Source: an uncultured Lentisphaerota bacterium (GTDB lineage: Bacteria > Verrucomicrobiota > Lentisphaeria > Oligosphaerales > CAITYL01). From it: a stretch of 32,007 nucleotides of DNA. Under the pieces are notes generated by a model. That model searched no databases, was not told the origin of the DNA, and saw only the letters and a list, made by a program, of their open reading frames with translations. The position numbers and the translations under genes were made by a program. The stretch covers positions 1 to 32,007 of the forward strand of contig CAITSE010000060.1 in NCBI GenBank assembly GCA_903894975.1. Reading direction: 5' to 3'. Of this stretch, positions 8,334-17,009 are shown in pieces (positions within the stretch are counted from its first letter, which is position 1; every line of letters begins with the position of its first letter).

Positions 8334-8896
8334 GGGGTGTCTCCGGCGGCGGCGTTCGCCTCCCGCAGGCGGTCGCGGAGGCCGGCGGCCTTTTCATAGT
8401 CCTCGGCCTTGACCGCCGTGGCGAGGGCGGTTTCAATGCGGCGCCGGGCCATGCGCCGGGTCCAGGCCTCGGCGCCGGCGCCGGCGCCGGGCGGTTTGCC
8501 GGTATGGCGGAGGCCGCGGTGCATGTCTTTGAGGAGCGGCCGCAGGAGCGGGGAAAAGGTGTGGTAGCATTCGGGGCAGCCGAGGCGGCCGGTGCTCCGC
8601 ACCTCTTCCGCGGTGATGCCGCATCCGGGGCAGGGCCGGGCTTCCTCCGCGAGTTCGCCGCGGTTGCGCCGGGGCTTGGTGGCGGCGCCGGCCGCGGCGG
8701 CCTTGGCTTGAACCTGTTGTTCCTGGGCCAGGTGCAGGAGAAGTTTGGCCAGGTCAAGCCCTTTGAGTGTGGAGGCGGCGTCGATGCCCTGGGCTGCGGC
8801 GCAGGCGCCGCAGAGATGCAGGGCGCGCTTGCCGCCGCCGACAATCTCCTGGATGTGGATAGTGGCCGGATGGTGCTGGCATTTTTGGCAGAGCAT
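8330..8896 (-). CDS. mcsA: McsA, activator of protein-arginine kinase
   Basis: A zinc-binding partner that activates McsB. Two four-cysteine zinc sites are visible: C3, C6, C29 and C32, then C89, C92, C107 and C110. A UVR motif (residues about 153-180, ALATAVKAEDYEKAAGLRDR) closes the protein, the same module that links UvrB and UvrC. I chose ATG 8896 because homologues begin directly with MLCQKC. ATGs at 8929 and 8938 would add 11 or 14 residues, the longer one reaching into an intergenic word repeat. No clear ribosome-binding site supports any of the three. Confidence 0.9.
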   Translation of the reverse strand: MLCQKCQHHPATIHIQEIVGGGKRALHLCGACAAAQGIDAASTLKGLDLAKLLLHLAQEQQVQAKAAAAGAATKPRRNRGELAEEARPCPGCGITAEEVRSTGRLGCPECYHTFSPLLRPLLKDMHRGLRHTGKPPGAGAGAEAWTRRMARRRIETALATAVKAEDYEKAAGLRDRLREANAAAGDTP

Positions 8897-8933
8897 GGGA
8901 AAACCGTAAGGTACCTGGTCTGAATAATTCATG

Positions 8934-9032
8934 AACATTCAGCATTCAACATCGAACATTCAACGTTGAATGAAAAATCTGGTATGAGTCCGTAGAACGA
9001 ATCAGGATTCGATGTTGAATGTTGGACGTTCG
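8934..9032. repeat. Inverted pair of ATTCAACATCGAAC words
   Basis: The left arm (8934-8972) iterates words such as CATTCAACATCGAAC and CATTCAACGTTGAATG. The right arm (9007-9032) carries the reverse complement (TTCGATGTTGAATGTTGGAC). The spacer is about 34 bp. The element fills the gap between the kinase gene end and mcsA and would form a long hairpin in either transcript. Relatives are at 16759-16809 and 31924-32007. Confidence 0.75.
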
Positions 9033-9056
9033 TATCCAAAAGGCAACGGGGTTGGG

Positions 9057-12000
9057 TCAGCGCGGGGAAACCGGGACTTCCGCCAGAAGCGAGACCATCC
9101 GTTTTTCGGCCAGGGAACGGGCGCCGCTGCGCATTTCCGCCAGGGCGGCTTTGGCGCCGGGGGCGTCGCTGGCTTTGACGGCGGCGGTCCAGCGCAGCCA
9201 GCCGCTCCAGAAGGGCAGATCCGCGTCGCCGCCCTGATTCCCGCCAGAGCGGGCCTTGGCCAGCGCCAGTTCCGAGGGGGCGGCGGTGGTGGCATGGGCG
9301 ACGGCGGCCAGGGTTTCGCGGGCGACCGTCGCCGGCGCCGTGAGCTGTTCCAGGCCGGCGCGGAGGAAAAGTATCCGGGGGTAGCAGGTTCCGGCCAGGG
9401 GGCTGCGGTCATCCAACGCCTTGCGCACCAGGGCGAGCGCGGCGGAGTCATTGCGGGAACTCAGTTCATAGCCGACGCGGAGGAGAAGCGCGTCAAGCCA
9501 GCCTTCCAGTCCGGCCCATTGCGCGGCATCCAGGCGGCCGGCCAGTTCCGTCACCAGGTCTTTTTCCTGACGGGTGGTCAGTTGCGGAGTGCGCGCGAGC
9601 ATGGCGGAAAGCAGAAAGCGGCTGTAGCGGGCGCGGCTGTTCCGGGGGACGTCCGCCGGCAGAGGCGGGCGGTTTTCGTGCCCTTCGAGGAAGGCCAAGG
9701 CTTTGGCGGCCGCGACGTGCTCGGGGAGATCCTCGGTCTTGGCGTCCAGCCGCTCTTTGCATTTGCGCAGGAGTTCGAGGGCGGCCGGGCGCTGCTGGGC
9801 TTCCAGGTCCAGAGTGGCGAGGGTTAGCAGGAGCGGTCCGGCCGCGGGCGACTGGCGGCTGATGGCGAGCTGGCCCAGCTGCGCCGAGGCGGGGATTTGG
9901 TCCCAGGTGCGGGTGAGCAGGGCGTAATCTGCGGTGAATTGGCCCAAGATGGCGGGGAACTGGTTAGCCTTGACGAGTTCCGGCTTGGCCTCTTCGTCCG
10001 GGACCGGGGGTTCCCGCCGGATTTCCGCCATCCGCTGGTGGAAGGCGGCGGCATCGAACGTGCGGTCTTCAAAGCGGTCGGCGGCCAAAGCACGGCCGAA
10101 GAGGCGTGCGGCATGGAACACGGGGGGGACGCCGCCCGCTTTGGGCACCGGGGTTTCCTGAAAGATTTTCTGCGCGGTACCCCAGTCGCCCAGTTCCATC
10201 AGGGCGAGCGGATGGAGGGAGGTCATGCCCGCCTGTTGCGGAGCCGTCATGGCGTTGAGATTTTTGAGGGCCAGGAAGTACGATACGCCCGCCTCTCCGG
10301 GATAATCCGGCAGCCCTCCGGACAGCCGCGGGATCGGCGCCCAGTGCTCTTCCTGGGTTCCCTTTTCCGCGAGTTGTTCCACGGCTTTCTGTCGCAGTTT
10401 GTCGATCTCGGCGTTTTCCGGGAAGTCTAGGCGGCCGTAGCGGGTTTTGGCGGTTCCGAGCAGCAGCAGGCTTTCCTCGGGGGCGGCCGCCAGCTTTTCC
10501 AGGGCGTTCTGGACCAGGGCCGGGGCGGCCATTTCGGGGAGGCGGTCCTGGTTTTGGCGCAGCAAGCGGTCGATCTCGGCGCCATGCCGGGCGGCGCCGG
10601 CGGAGGGGAGGGCGCGCAAACGCAGGGCGGCCCGGCACGCCTGGGTGACCTGCGACTGGCGGGCGGCGTCTTCGACTTCGCGCCACAGCGCCAGCGCCTG
10701 TCCCTCGGTCGGGGCTTGCAGATAGGTGCGGGATGCCAGCAGCCATTCGCGGGCCAGGGCCGCGTCATGGAGTTCCGGAAGTTGTTGTTCGAGGGGGTCG
10801 AATTGCCGGGAGAGCAGAAGCCAGGCCAGGTAGGGAGCGCGCTCGGCCGGGGTGAGCGCGGGATCTGTAAATACGGTCTTGGTGAAGGTGCCGAGCACCG
10901 CCTTGCGGTCAAGGCCGGGGGTGGTCCAGGGCACATGCACGGCAAACTCGCCGGAATCGACTTTTTCCGTCACCTGATATTCGGTGAAGGCCAGGTCGCG
11001 GAAGGGCTTGAGGGTCTTGTCCGGCGCAGGCAGGGCGAGGCCGGCGAACTTGGCCTTGTTCTTGATCAGGACGGGCAGGAATTCTTCATAGGCGGGCAGG
11101 ATCTTTCCGGTCAGGAAGAGGAGCTGGCTGCGTTCGGGCGACGCCTGCGGATACCGGGTCAGCCAATCCCGGGCCGCCGCCAGCGTGGTTTCGGGCACAC
11201 GGCCTACGGTTTGGCTGCTTTGAAGATGCAGGCCATACCAGATCTGAGCCAGTTCGTCGGCCCGGGCGATGGCCTGGGGTGAATCCTCTTCGCGGCGGGG
11301 CGCGGCTTCCGCGGTTTTGGGGGCAGGTTTTACGGCCGTTTCCGGGGGGGGCGCCGGGACGACCGGAACTGGGGCGGGAAGAACCGGAACCGGAGTTGGC
11401 GGAGTGACCGGCGCCGGGGTTTCGGGTTTCTTCCCGTCCGGCGTTGCGGGCGCGGGTTTGGAGATCAGGCGCTTCTGATAGTCGCGGAAGACCAGATCGA
11501 AGTCGGGGGGAAGCCAGTTGGCATGGGCTTCGCGGAAAGCCTGGAGCAGGTCATCGGCGACAAAGGCATCCGCCTCGTTGTCCAGGCGTTCCTGGAGAGT
11601 CTGCCAATCCGCCAGCACCGCTTTTTGGGCAGGAGTCAAAGTGGCCGGAGCCGTCGCGTTCGAAGTTGTTCCGGCATGGGGCCGGGCGCGGTTCCAGACG
11701 AACCAAAGCGCGGGGATGAGCAGTCCCAGCGCGAGGAACGACCCCGCCAGGATCAACCGCAACAGGTTAGAGTTGCGGGCCGGCGTCGCGGACCGGGTGC
11801 CGCCACCCGGGGCGGCGGCGCCGCCAGCGGCGCCGGGGGCGGACATCACCATCTTGCGCAAGCGCCGGTGATGGAACCATTCCAGCGAGGACAGCACCTG
11901 TTCCCAGGTCTGCGGCCGGGCCGCCGGATCTTTGGCCAGGAGCTGCAGGCAGACAAAATCAGAAACGTCCTTGGAAATTTTTGAGTTCAGATCCGACAAC

Positions 12001-12713
12001 GGGCGGACCGTCTCTTCCAGGTGGCGGCGCAGCACCACTTTCGGATCCGTGCCGGGAAAGGGCGGTTCGCCGTTGAGCAGGTGGTAGAGCGTGGCGCCGA
12101 AGGAATAGATGTCCGGCCGGCAGTCGCCCGGCGGCGCATCCCCGCGGATGAGCTCGGGGGCGGCGTAGAGCGGGGTGAGCATGATGCCGTCGCCGGAAAA
12201 ATCATGGCCGGAGACCTTGGCCAGGCCGAAGTCGGCGAGCTTGGTTTCGCCGGCGGCGCTGATCATGATGTTTTCGGGCTTGATGTCGCCGTGGATGAGA
12301 TTCTGCCGCTTCCAGCCGTAGTGGAGGGCTTCGGCGATGTCGGAGGCGACCGCCAGGGCCTCCGGCTGTTTGAGCGCACCCTCGCGCTTGAGCTGGTCGT
12401 ACAGGGTTTCGCCCTCGATGTATTCCATGGCGAAGAAATAGAGGTCGGGCTCGACGAAGCCGGCGTCATAGGCCTGGATGATTTTGGGATGGGACAGGGC
12501 GGCGGCGGAACGGGCTTCGTTGAAGAAGCGCTTGACGAATTCCTGGTCATGGGCCAGCGCGCTGTTCAGGACTTTCAGCGCCACCGGGCGCTCCAGCTGT
12601 TCCTGGATGGCCAGGTAGACGATGCCCATGGCGCCGCGTCCGATCTCGCGCTCAATCCGATATTGCGCGATCACGGTTCCGGCGGTTTGTGACATGGACG
12701 GAGTTTCGGTCAT
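9057..12713 (-). CDS. Transmembrane Ser/Thr protein kinase with large extracytoplasmic region
   Basis: A 1218-residue PknB-type eukaryotic-like kinase. Kinase motifs in order: glycine loop GRGAMG (25-30), Lys K47, Glu E66, catalytic HGDIKPEN (141-148; D143, N148), DFG (161-163), YAAPELI and DIYSFGATLYHLLNG. The catalytic loop has HGD in place of HRD, a non-RD kinase, so activation-loop phosphorylation may not be needed. A transmembrane helix follows at about 317-340, then a Pro-rich linker (about 425-485). The last ~730 residues look alpha-helical and TPR-like, with no named domain I recognise; topology places them outside the inner membrane. ATG 12713 is preferred over 12740 because AAAGG lies just before it. 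Confidence 0.9.
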   Translation of the reverse strand: MTETPSMSQTAGTVIAQYRIEREIGRGAMGIVYLAIQEQLERPVALKVLNSALAHDQEFVKRFFNEARSAAALSHPKIIQAYDAGFVEPDLYFFAMEYIEGETLYDQLKREGALKQPEALAVASDIAEALHYGWKRQNLIHGDIKPENIMISAAGETKLADFGLAKVSGHDFSGDGIMLTPLYAAPELIRGDAPPGDCRPDIYSFGATLYHLLNGEPPFPGTDPKVVLRRHLEETVRPLSDLNSKISKDVSDFVCLQLLAKDPAARPQTWEQVLSSLEWFHHRRLRKMVMSAPGAAGGAAAPGGGTRSATPARNSNLLRLILAGSFLALGLLIPALWFVWNRARPHAGTTSNATAPATLTPAQKAVLADWQTLQERLDNEADAFVADDLLQAFREAHANWLPPDFDLVFRDYQKRLISKPAPATPDGKKPETPAPVTPPTPVPVLPAPVPVVPAPPPETAVKPAPKTAEAAPRREEDSPQAIARADELAQIWYGLHLQSSQTVGRVPETTLAAARDWLTRYPQASPERSQLLFLTGKILPAYEEFLPVLIKNKAKFAGLALPAPDKTLKPFRDLAFTEYQVTEKVDSGEFAVHVPWTTPGLDRKAVLGTFTKTVFTDPALTPAERAPYLAWLLLSRQFDPLEQQLPELHDAALAREWLLASRTYLQAPTEGQALALWREVEDAARQSQVTQACRAALRLRALPSAGAARHGAEIDRLLRQNQDRLPEMAAPALVQNALEKLAAAPEESLLLLGTAKTRYGRLDFPENAEIDKLRQKAVEQLAEKGTQEEHWAPIPRLSGGLPDYPGEAGVSYFLALKNLNAMTAPQQAGMTSLHPLALMELGDWGTAQKIFQETPVPKAGGVPPVFHAARLFGRALAADRFEDRTFDAAAFHQRMAEIRREPPVPDEEAKPELVKANQFPAILGQFTADYALLTRTWDQIPASAQLGQLAISRQSPAAGPLLLTLATLDLEAQQRPAALELLRKCKERLDAKTEDLPEHVAAAKALAFLEGHENRPPLPADVPRNSRARYSRFLLSAMLARTPQLTTRQEKDLVTELAGRLDAAQWAGLEGWLDALLLRVGYELSSRNDSAALALVRKALDDRSPLAGTCYPRILFLRAGLEQLTAPATVARETLAAVAHATTAAPSELALAKARSGGNQGGDADLPFWSGWLRWTAAVKASDAPGAKAALAEMRSGARSLAEKRMVSLLAEVPVSPR

Positions 12714-12749
12714 AACGCCTTTATACCAATTCAAAAGCAAGCGGCTTTA

Positions 12750-12869
12750 TCCACGAATTTCACGAATTTGCACGAATGATGTATGAAACGATTTTTTAAA
12801 TGACACATTTCTTTGTGGTGTAATTTGTTGCATTTTAGCAGGATTCGTGACATTCGTGGAATTCGTGGA
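12750..12869. repeat. Inverted pair of CACGAATTT words
   Basis: Three tandem 9-bp words (CACGAATTT type) at 12750-12777 are mirrored by three inverted words (ATTCGTGGA type) at 12843-12869. An AT-rich loop of about 65 bp separates them. The element lies between mlaD and the downstream kinase gene, both on the minus strand. It could fold into a stem of about 27 bp and may end or process the mla transcript. Confidence 0.8.
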
Positions 12870-12898
12870 CAGCATACCATCAATTTGATCGGTTTTGC

Positions 12899-14026
12899 CT
12901 AAAACGCGCCGAAGATCAGGCTGCCGAAGGTGGAGACGGGCGCCTGCTCGCGGAAATCCTGGACGGCGCCGCGGACTTCGAGGATGGTCTGGCGCGTGTC
13001 GTTGTACAGGGCGGGATCCATGGCCAGCTTGCCCAGGGTGCCCTTGCCGGAACGGACCGCCTCGGCCACCTCTTCGGCGGCGGAGAGCGTGCTGCGCAGG
13101 GAGATGTAGAGTTCGCCTTTGTCCATGAGCAGCCGGCCCATGCTGGATTCGCCGCGGACCATGGTCTCGCTGATGGTGCGGAAGTCGTGGGTGACGGCCT
13201 GCAGGTCGTTGTAGACCCGGTCGTCGGTCAGCAGTTTGCCCGCGGTGCCTTTGCCGGCGCGCAGGTCGCCGGTGATGCCCTTGAGATCGGTGTAGAGGCC
13301 GTCGTCGGTCATGAGTTTGCCCAGGGTGCCTTTGCCGGCGCGCAGGTCGCCGGTCAGGCCGCCGAGATTGTCGCTGGCAACCTTGACCGCGGCCAGCGCG
13401 GTGTTGGCCTGGTTGTAAAGTTCCGGATCTTGCATGAGCTTGCCCAGGGTGCCCTTGCCGGCGCGCAGGTCTTCGGACATGGCGTTGAGGTTGTCGACAA
13501 ACCGGGCGACCTTGGGCAGGACCTGCTCTTTTTCCAAGGTGTCACGGATGTGGTTGACCTCTTCCTTGAGGGATTGCACGAGGGCGGTGGTCTCATTCAC
13601 CAGGTCGGCGGCTTCCAGGCCGCGGAGCGGGCGTTCCGGCGCATAGACCCCGGACGATTCCGTGCCGGGCGACAGAGCGATGTAGCGGCCGCCGAGCACG
13701 GAGGAATAGCGGACTTCAATCTTGTGGTCGTTGTAGAACGGAATCTTCCGGTCCAGCCGCAGCCACACGGTCACTCCGGTCTTTTCCAGGGTCATCTCCT
13801 CCACGCGGCCGACGACCACGCCGTAGAGCTGGACGTTGTCACCCTTGGTCAGCCCGGAAACGTCGCGGAAGGCGACGGGCCGGGTGATTTTCTCCCCGAA
13901 CAGGCTGCGGTTGCCCAGGAAAATGGTGAAGTACATCAGGGTGGCCATGGCCACCGCAAAGAAGAGCCCGGCGATGAATTCCATCGACAGGTCTTTCCAG
14001 GTGAGATGCCGTTTGCTGCTGTTCAT
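12899..14026 (-). CDS. mlaD: MCE-domain lipid transport protein (MlaD-like)
   Basis: Membrane-anchored substrate-binding subunit of an Mla/MCE ABC transporter that moves phospholipids between envelope membranes. The 375-residue protein has one N-terminal transmembrane helix (about 17-38), an MCE domain (about 44-122, with GLTKGDNVQLYGVVVGRVEE and SSVLGGRYIALSPG), then a helical tail. The tail carries GKGTLGKL-type repeats at residues 190, 231, 258 and 328 and a decayed one at 292, a known feature of longer MCE proteins. ATG 14026 lies 29 bp after mlaF; the longer frame would start inside mlaF. It is the last gene of mlaE-mlaF-mlaD. Confidence 0.9.
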   Translation of the reverse strand: MNSSKRHLTWKDLSMEFIAGLFFAVAMATLMYFTIFLGNRSLFGEKITRPVAFRDVSGLTKGDNVQLYGVVVGRVEEMTLEKTGVTVWLRLDRKIPFYNDHKIEVRYSSVLGGRYIALSPGTESSGVYAPERPLRGLEAADLVNETTALVQSLKEEVNHIRDTLEKEQVLPKVARFVDNLNAMSEDLRAGKGTLGKLMQDPELYNQANTALAAVKVASDNLGGLTGDLRAGKGTLGKLMTDDGLYTDLKGITGDLRAGKGTAGKLLTDDRVYNDLQAVTHDFRTISETMVRGESSMGRLLMDKGELYISLRSTLSAAEEVAEAVRSGKGTLGKLAMDPALYNDTRQTILEVRGAVQDFREQAPVSTFGSLIFGAF

Positions 14027-14054
14027 GTCTTTGCCTTGTTGTCCCGGTTCCGCG

Positions 14055-14804
14055 TTATGCCGCCGGCGCCGCCGCGCGGCCGAACTGGGCTTCGATGAAA
14101 TCCCGCACAAAAGGTTGGCGGCTGGCCATGAACGCCTTGGGCGTCGCGTCTTCGATGATCCGCCCCTCGTACAGCATGGCGATGCGGTCGCCGACGGTCA
14201 CCGCGCTCTGCAGGTCATGGGTCACCACGACCGAGGCGACCTTCAGTTCCCGCTGCAGCTCCCGGATCAGCCGGTCGATGATCCGCGACATCACCGGGTC
14301 CAGCCCGGACGTCGGTTCGTCGTACAGCAGAATCTGCGGGTCGTGGACAATGGCCCGGGCCAGTCCGGCCCGCTTCTTCATGCCGCCGGAAATCTCCGCC
14401 GGATACTTGTGTCCCTGTCCCGAGAGCCCGACCATCTCCAGCTTTCGCTGCACCAGATCCCGGATCTCGCCGTCGCCGAGCTGAGTCTTCTCGTAGAGCG
14501 GCAGTGCCACGTTTTCGAACACCGTCAGCCAGTTGATTAGCGCGCCGGACTGGAAAAGCATCCCAAAGATGCCGCGCAACCGTTCCTGGTCCCGCCCCGG
14601 AACGGCGTGGATGTCTTCGCCGTTCACCAGTACTCGCCCCTGGTCCGGACGCAGCAGCCCGACCATGTGCTGGAGCGTGACGCTCTTGCCGGTGCCGCTG
14701 GGCCCGACGATCACCAGGGTTTCGCCGCGGTTGACCTTCAGGCTGACCCCGTCCAGGATCGTCTTGCCGCCCAGGTCTTTGCTGATGTTCTGCAGCTCCA
14801 GCAT
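14055..14804 (-). CDS. mlaF: ABC transporter ATP-binding protein, MlaF family
   Basis: ATPase subunit of the MCE lipid transporter, 249 residues. Motifs: Walker A GPSGTGKS (34-41), Q-loop LFQSGALINWLTVFENV, signature ISGGMKKRAGLARAI (the MKKR form is typical of MlaF), Walker B ILLYDEPTSGLDP and H-loop VVTHDL. Its ATG overlaps the mlaE stop (TGATG), so translation is coupled. It energises the adjacent MlaE permease. Confidence 0.95.
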   Translation of the reverse strand: MLELQNISKDLGGKTILDGVSLKVNRGETLVIVGPSGTGKSVTLQHMVGLLRPDQGRVLVNGEDIHAVPGRDQERLRGIFGMLFQSGALINWLTVFENVALPLYEKTQLGDGEIRDLVQRKLEMVGLSGQGHKYPAEISGGMKKRAGLARAIVHDPQILLYDEPTSGLDPVMSRIIDRLIRELQRELKVASVVVTHDLQSAVTVGDRIAMLYEGRIIEDATPKAFMASRQPFVRDFIEAQFGRAAAPAA

Positions 14805-15616
14805 CAGTAGAAGAACCTCGTGATGAAGTAGCCGGTCATCAGGATCAGCAGGAACGAGGTCACCACCGCGGTGCGCGTGGCGCGGCCGACGCCGACGGCG
14901 CCGTTGCGGGCGGACAGCCCCTCGTGGCAGGCCACCGTCGTCAGGATGACGGCGAACACCACCGACTTGAGCATGCCAACCCAGATTTCCTTGTTCTGGA
15001 GGTAGCGCATGGCGTTGTCGTAATAGGCCTGGGTCGAAACGTCGAGTTGAGTGTAGGCCACCAGCATGCCGCCGAGAATGCCGACCACGTTGGTGCAGAC
15101 GGTCAACGCCGGGCACATGATGATCATCGCCAGCAGCCGCGGCATGACCAGGTATCGCACCGGGTTGATGCTCATCACTTGCAGCGCCGAAATCTCCTCC
15201 GAGACATTCATCGTCCCCAGTTCCGCCGCCATGGCCGAACCCACGCTCGCCGCCAGGATCAGCGCGGTCATGAACGGGCCCATCTCCCGGCACATGGTTT
15301 CCGCCACCAGCGCGCCGACCATCACCGCCTGCCCGTATTGCTTGAAGAAAAGCCCGGCTTGCAGTGACAGGATCATGCCGGTGAACAACGCCACCACGGC
15401 GGTCACCCCGAGGCTTTTCACCCCGCAGACGAAGCACTGCCGCACCACTTCCTTGCGCCGCTGCCACACCGCCCGCAGCGTCACGATCCAGAACAGCGCT
15501 TCCGCCAGGATGTAAAGCGCCCGGCCCGCGTTTCGGAGTTTGAGCAGAAAGAAACGCCCCGCCTGGTCCACGGGCGAATGCGGATCCTCCCAATATTCCG
15601 GCTGGTAAATTTTCAT
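14804..15616 (-). CDS. mlaE: ABC transporter permease, MlaE family
   Basis: Inner-membrane permease of the MCE transporter, 270 residues with about five hydrophobic segments. Typical MlaE strings are seen: ALFTGMILSLQ, then LVAETMCREMGPFMTALILA, then AAELGTMNVSEEISALQVM (the coupling helix region) and INPVRYLVMPRLLA. ATG 15616 gives MKIYQPEYW; no strong ribosome-binding site precedes it. It is the first gene of mlaEFD; the 293-bp gap upstream separates it from the divergent yggS. Confidence 0.93.
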   Translation of the reverse strand: MKIYQPEYWEDPHSPVDQAGRFFLLKLRNAGRALYILAEALFWIVTLRAVWQRRKEVVRQCFVCGVKSLGVTAVVALFTGMILSLQAGLFFKQYGQAVMVGALVAETMCREMGPFMTALILAASVGSAMAAELGTMNVSEEISALQVMSINPVRYLVMPRLLAMIIMCPALTVCTNVVGILGGMLVAYTQLDVSTQAYYDNAMRYLQNKEIWVGMLKSVVFAVILTTVACHEGLSARNGAVGVGRATRTAVVTSFLLILMTGYFITRFFY

Positions 15617-15772
15617 GCGGGGTGCTGGCGTTTCATGACACAAAATACGCACAGGCGCGCGCCTACTTTATACAGCAGGGCCGCCAGATTGCGCCAAATA
15701 TACCCGAAGAGCCCCGGATTTCCCAACAGCCGTATAATCTGGCTGGGCCGTGCAGCCGGGACGGAAAATATG

Positions 15773-15902
15773 TTTTCTCATGGAGGCACGGGGGCACGGA
15801 GAGGAAAAAGAACGATATTGGGCTTGTGAAAGAAGAAAAGCCGTGAATAATCAAAAGGATGTTTTAGAAATTCTCCGTGCCCCCGTGCCTCCGTGAGAAA
15901 AA
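15773..15902. repeat. Inverted pair of GGAGGCACGGGGGCACGGAG words
   Basis: The arm TTTTCTCATGGAGGCACGGG with GGCACGGAGAGG (15773-15804) is mirrored by TTCTCCGTGCCCCCGTGCCT with CCGTGAGAAAA (15871-15902). The stem is about 30 bp with very few mismatches and the spacer is 66 bp. It lies in the divergent gap between mlaE (-) and yggS (+) and ends 8 bp before the yggS start codon, so it would be in that gene's leader if transcription begins upstream. Confidence 0.8.
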
Positions 15903-15909
15903 TGAATTT

Positions 15910-16599
15910 ATGATTTTCTCAAACACCATTTCCGACCGGCTGCACGAGATCCGGGAGCGCATTGTCGCGGCGGCGGTCCGGGCCGGGCGCGATGCGGACG
16001 CGGTCAGGCTCGTCGCCATCTCCAAGACTTTTCCCGTGGAATCCGTGCGCCAGGCCTGCGATGCCGGACAGCGGCAGTTCGGCGAAAGCCGGGTCCGGGA
16101 ATGGCTCGGGAAAATCCCGCAACTCCCCGGTGATTGCGAATGGCATTTCATCGGCCATCTCCAGGCGAACAAGGCCCGGCAGGTGGTCCGCGCCGCGGCC
16201 TGGATTCATTCGGTGAACAGTCTGGAGCTGATCCCGCGCCTGGACCGGATCGCCGGGGAGGAGGGCCGCCGCCCCGTGATCCTGCTGGAACTAAACATGT
16301 CCGGGGAGGCCGCCAAGACCGGGGCTGAGCCCGTCGCCGCCAGGGCCCTGGCCGAGGCCGCCCTGCAATGTCCGCACCTGGACCTGCGCGGGTTCATGAC
16401 TATGGCGCCCTGGGACGCGCCGGAGACGGAGGTGCGCCGGGTCTTCGACGGCCTGCGCGAACTCCGTGACCGCGTGAGCGCGGAGCTCGGGGCGCCGCTG
16501 CCGGAACTTTCCATGGGCATGTCCGGCGACTTCGAAACCGCCATCGCCTGCGGCGCCACCCTGGTCCGCATCGGCACCGCCCTCTTCGGCGCCAGATGA
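15910..16599 (+). CDS. yggS: YggS-family pyridoxal phosphate homeostasis protein
   Basis: PLP-binding protein of the alanine-racemase-like TIM-barrel fold, thought to buffer free PLP and influence amino-acid and B6 homeostasis; no enzyme activity is established for the family. The 229-residue length fits. K39 in LVAISKTF is the PLP Schiff-base lysine. Other signatures are QFGESRV, WHFIGHLQANKAR, IHSVNS, LRGFMTMAP, ELSMGMSGDFETAI and VRIGTALFG. ATG 15910 is used; a longer frame would begin inside the flanking word repeat. A ~145-bp multi-hairpin element begins 6 bp after the stop. Confidence 0.93.
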   Translation: MIFSNTISDRLHEIRERIVAAAVRAGRDADAVRLVAISKTFPVESVRQACDAGQRQFGESRVREWLGKIPQLPGDCEWHFIGHLQANKARQVVRAAAWIHSVNSLELIPRLDRIAGEEGRRPVILLELNMSGEAAKTGAEPVAARALAEAALQCPHLDLRGFMTMAPWDAPETEVRRVFDGLRELRDRVSAELGAPLPELSMGMSGDFETAIACGATLVRIGTALFGAR

Positions 16600-16604
16600 A
16601 GACG

Positions 16605-16749
16605 GTCGGGGGGCGGAGTTCGCCCGCCCCCCGAACCCCCCGGCGAGGGTCTTCGACCCGTTTCCGTTTCGGGCGTGGCGAAATGCGCTGGCGGACGACG
16701 TTCTGTCATCTCGCCAACGTTCCCGGCGCCAGCGAATTTCGCCACGCCG
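16605..16749 (+). repeat. Multi-hairpin 3' element, copy A (after yggS)
   Basis: The element starts with a 9-bp perfect stem GGGGGGCGG/CCGCCCCCC, continues with GGGTC-TTC-GACCC, and ends in a long imperfect stem whose outer arms are GGCGTGGCGAAATGCGCTGG and CCAGCGAATTTCGCCACGCC-like sequence. The same element is found inverted at 17565-17716. It lies directly after the yggS stop codon. It may act as a transcript 3' end or processing structure. No T-run follows the first stem, so it is not a simple intrinsic terminator. Confidence 0.8.
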
Positions 16750-16758
16750 GCGGCGTCC

Positions 16759-16809
16759 TGCAGATTCGATTCGACGTTGGACGTTCGATGTTGAATGTTC
16801 AACGTTCGC
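16759..16809. repeat. GACGTTGGACGTTCGATG word repeat
   Basis: Iterated words GATTCGA, CGACGTTGGACGTTCG and ATGTTGAATGTTCAACGTTC. The start, CTGCAGATTCGA then CGTTGGACGTTC, is repeated at the extreme end of the window (31983-32007). The family is the same as at 8934-9032. Confidence 0.7.
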
Positions 16810-16823
16810 CTTTTCCCATTTTC

Positions 16824-16882
16824 GGAGGGTGGGTGTCCCACCCGGCAACATGGGCCGGCGGGCTTCCAGCCCGGCGATTCCG
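16824..16882 (+). repeat. Three-stem GC-rich repeat, copy 2 (truncated)
   Basis: Contains GGGTGGGTGTCCCACCC (16827-16843) and the CCGGCGGGCTTCCAGCCCGG stem (about 16855-16874), but lacks the third stem (GTGGGC..GCCCAC) found in copies at 3619-3700 and 27767-27849. After it, 16901-16934 carries GGATCGGTCGGATTTGACTG words, and then composition turns AT-richer toward the gene at 17010. Confidence 0.75.
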
Positions 16883-17009
16883 AAAACGCTCTGAGCGGTA
16901 TCTGACGGATCGGTCGGATTTGACTGATCCATCCTATGTTGTGTCATATTATCGGAGCGCGAAGTATAGTTTTTCTGACTTCTTACTCACCCAGTCCGGG
17001 CAATATCCC

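Noticed and set aside
9012-9827. Plus-strand frame beginning in the word repeat
   Set aside because: It is antisense to the kinase gene's 3' part, with glycine-rich low-complexity translation and no ribosome-binding site.
12680-12740. Kinase promoter at TATAAA near 12722
   Set aside because: The hexamer lies too close to the start codon for a normal leader, and no -35 is found at 16-18 bp.
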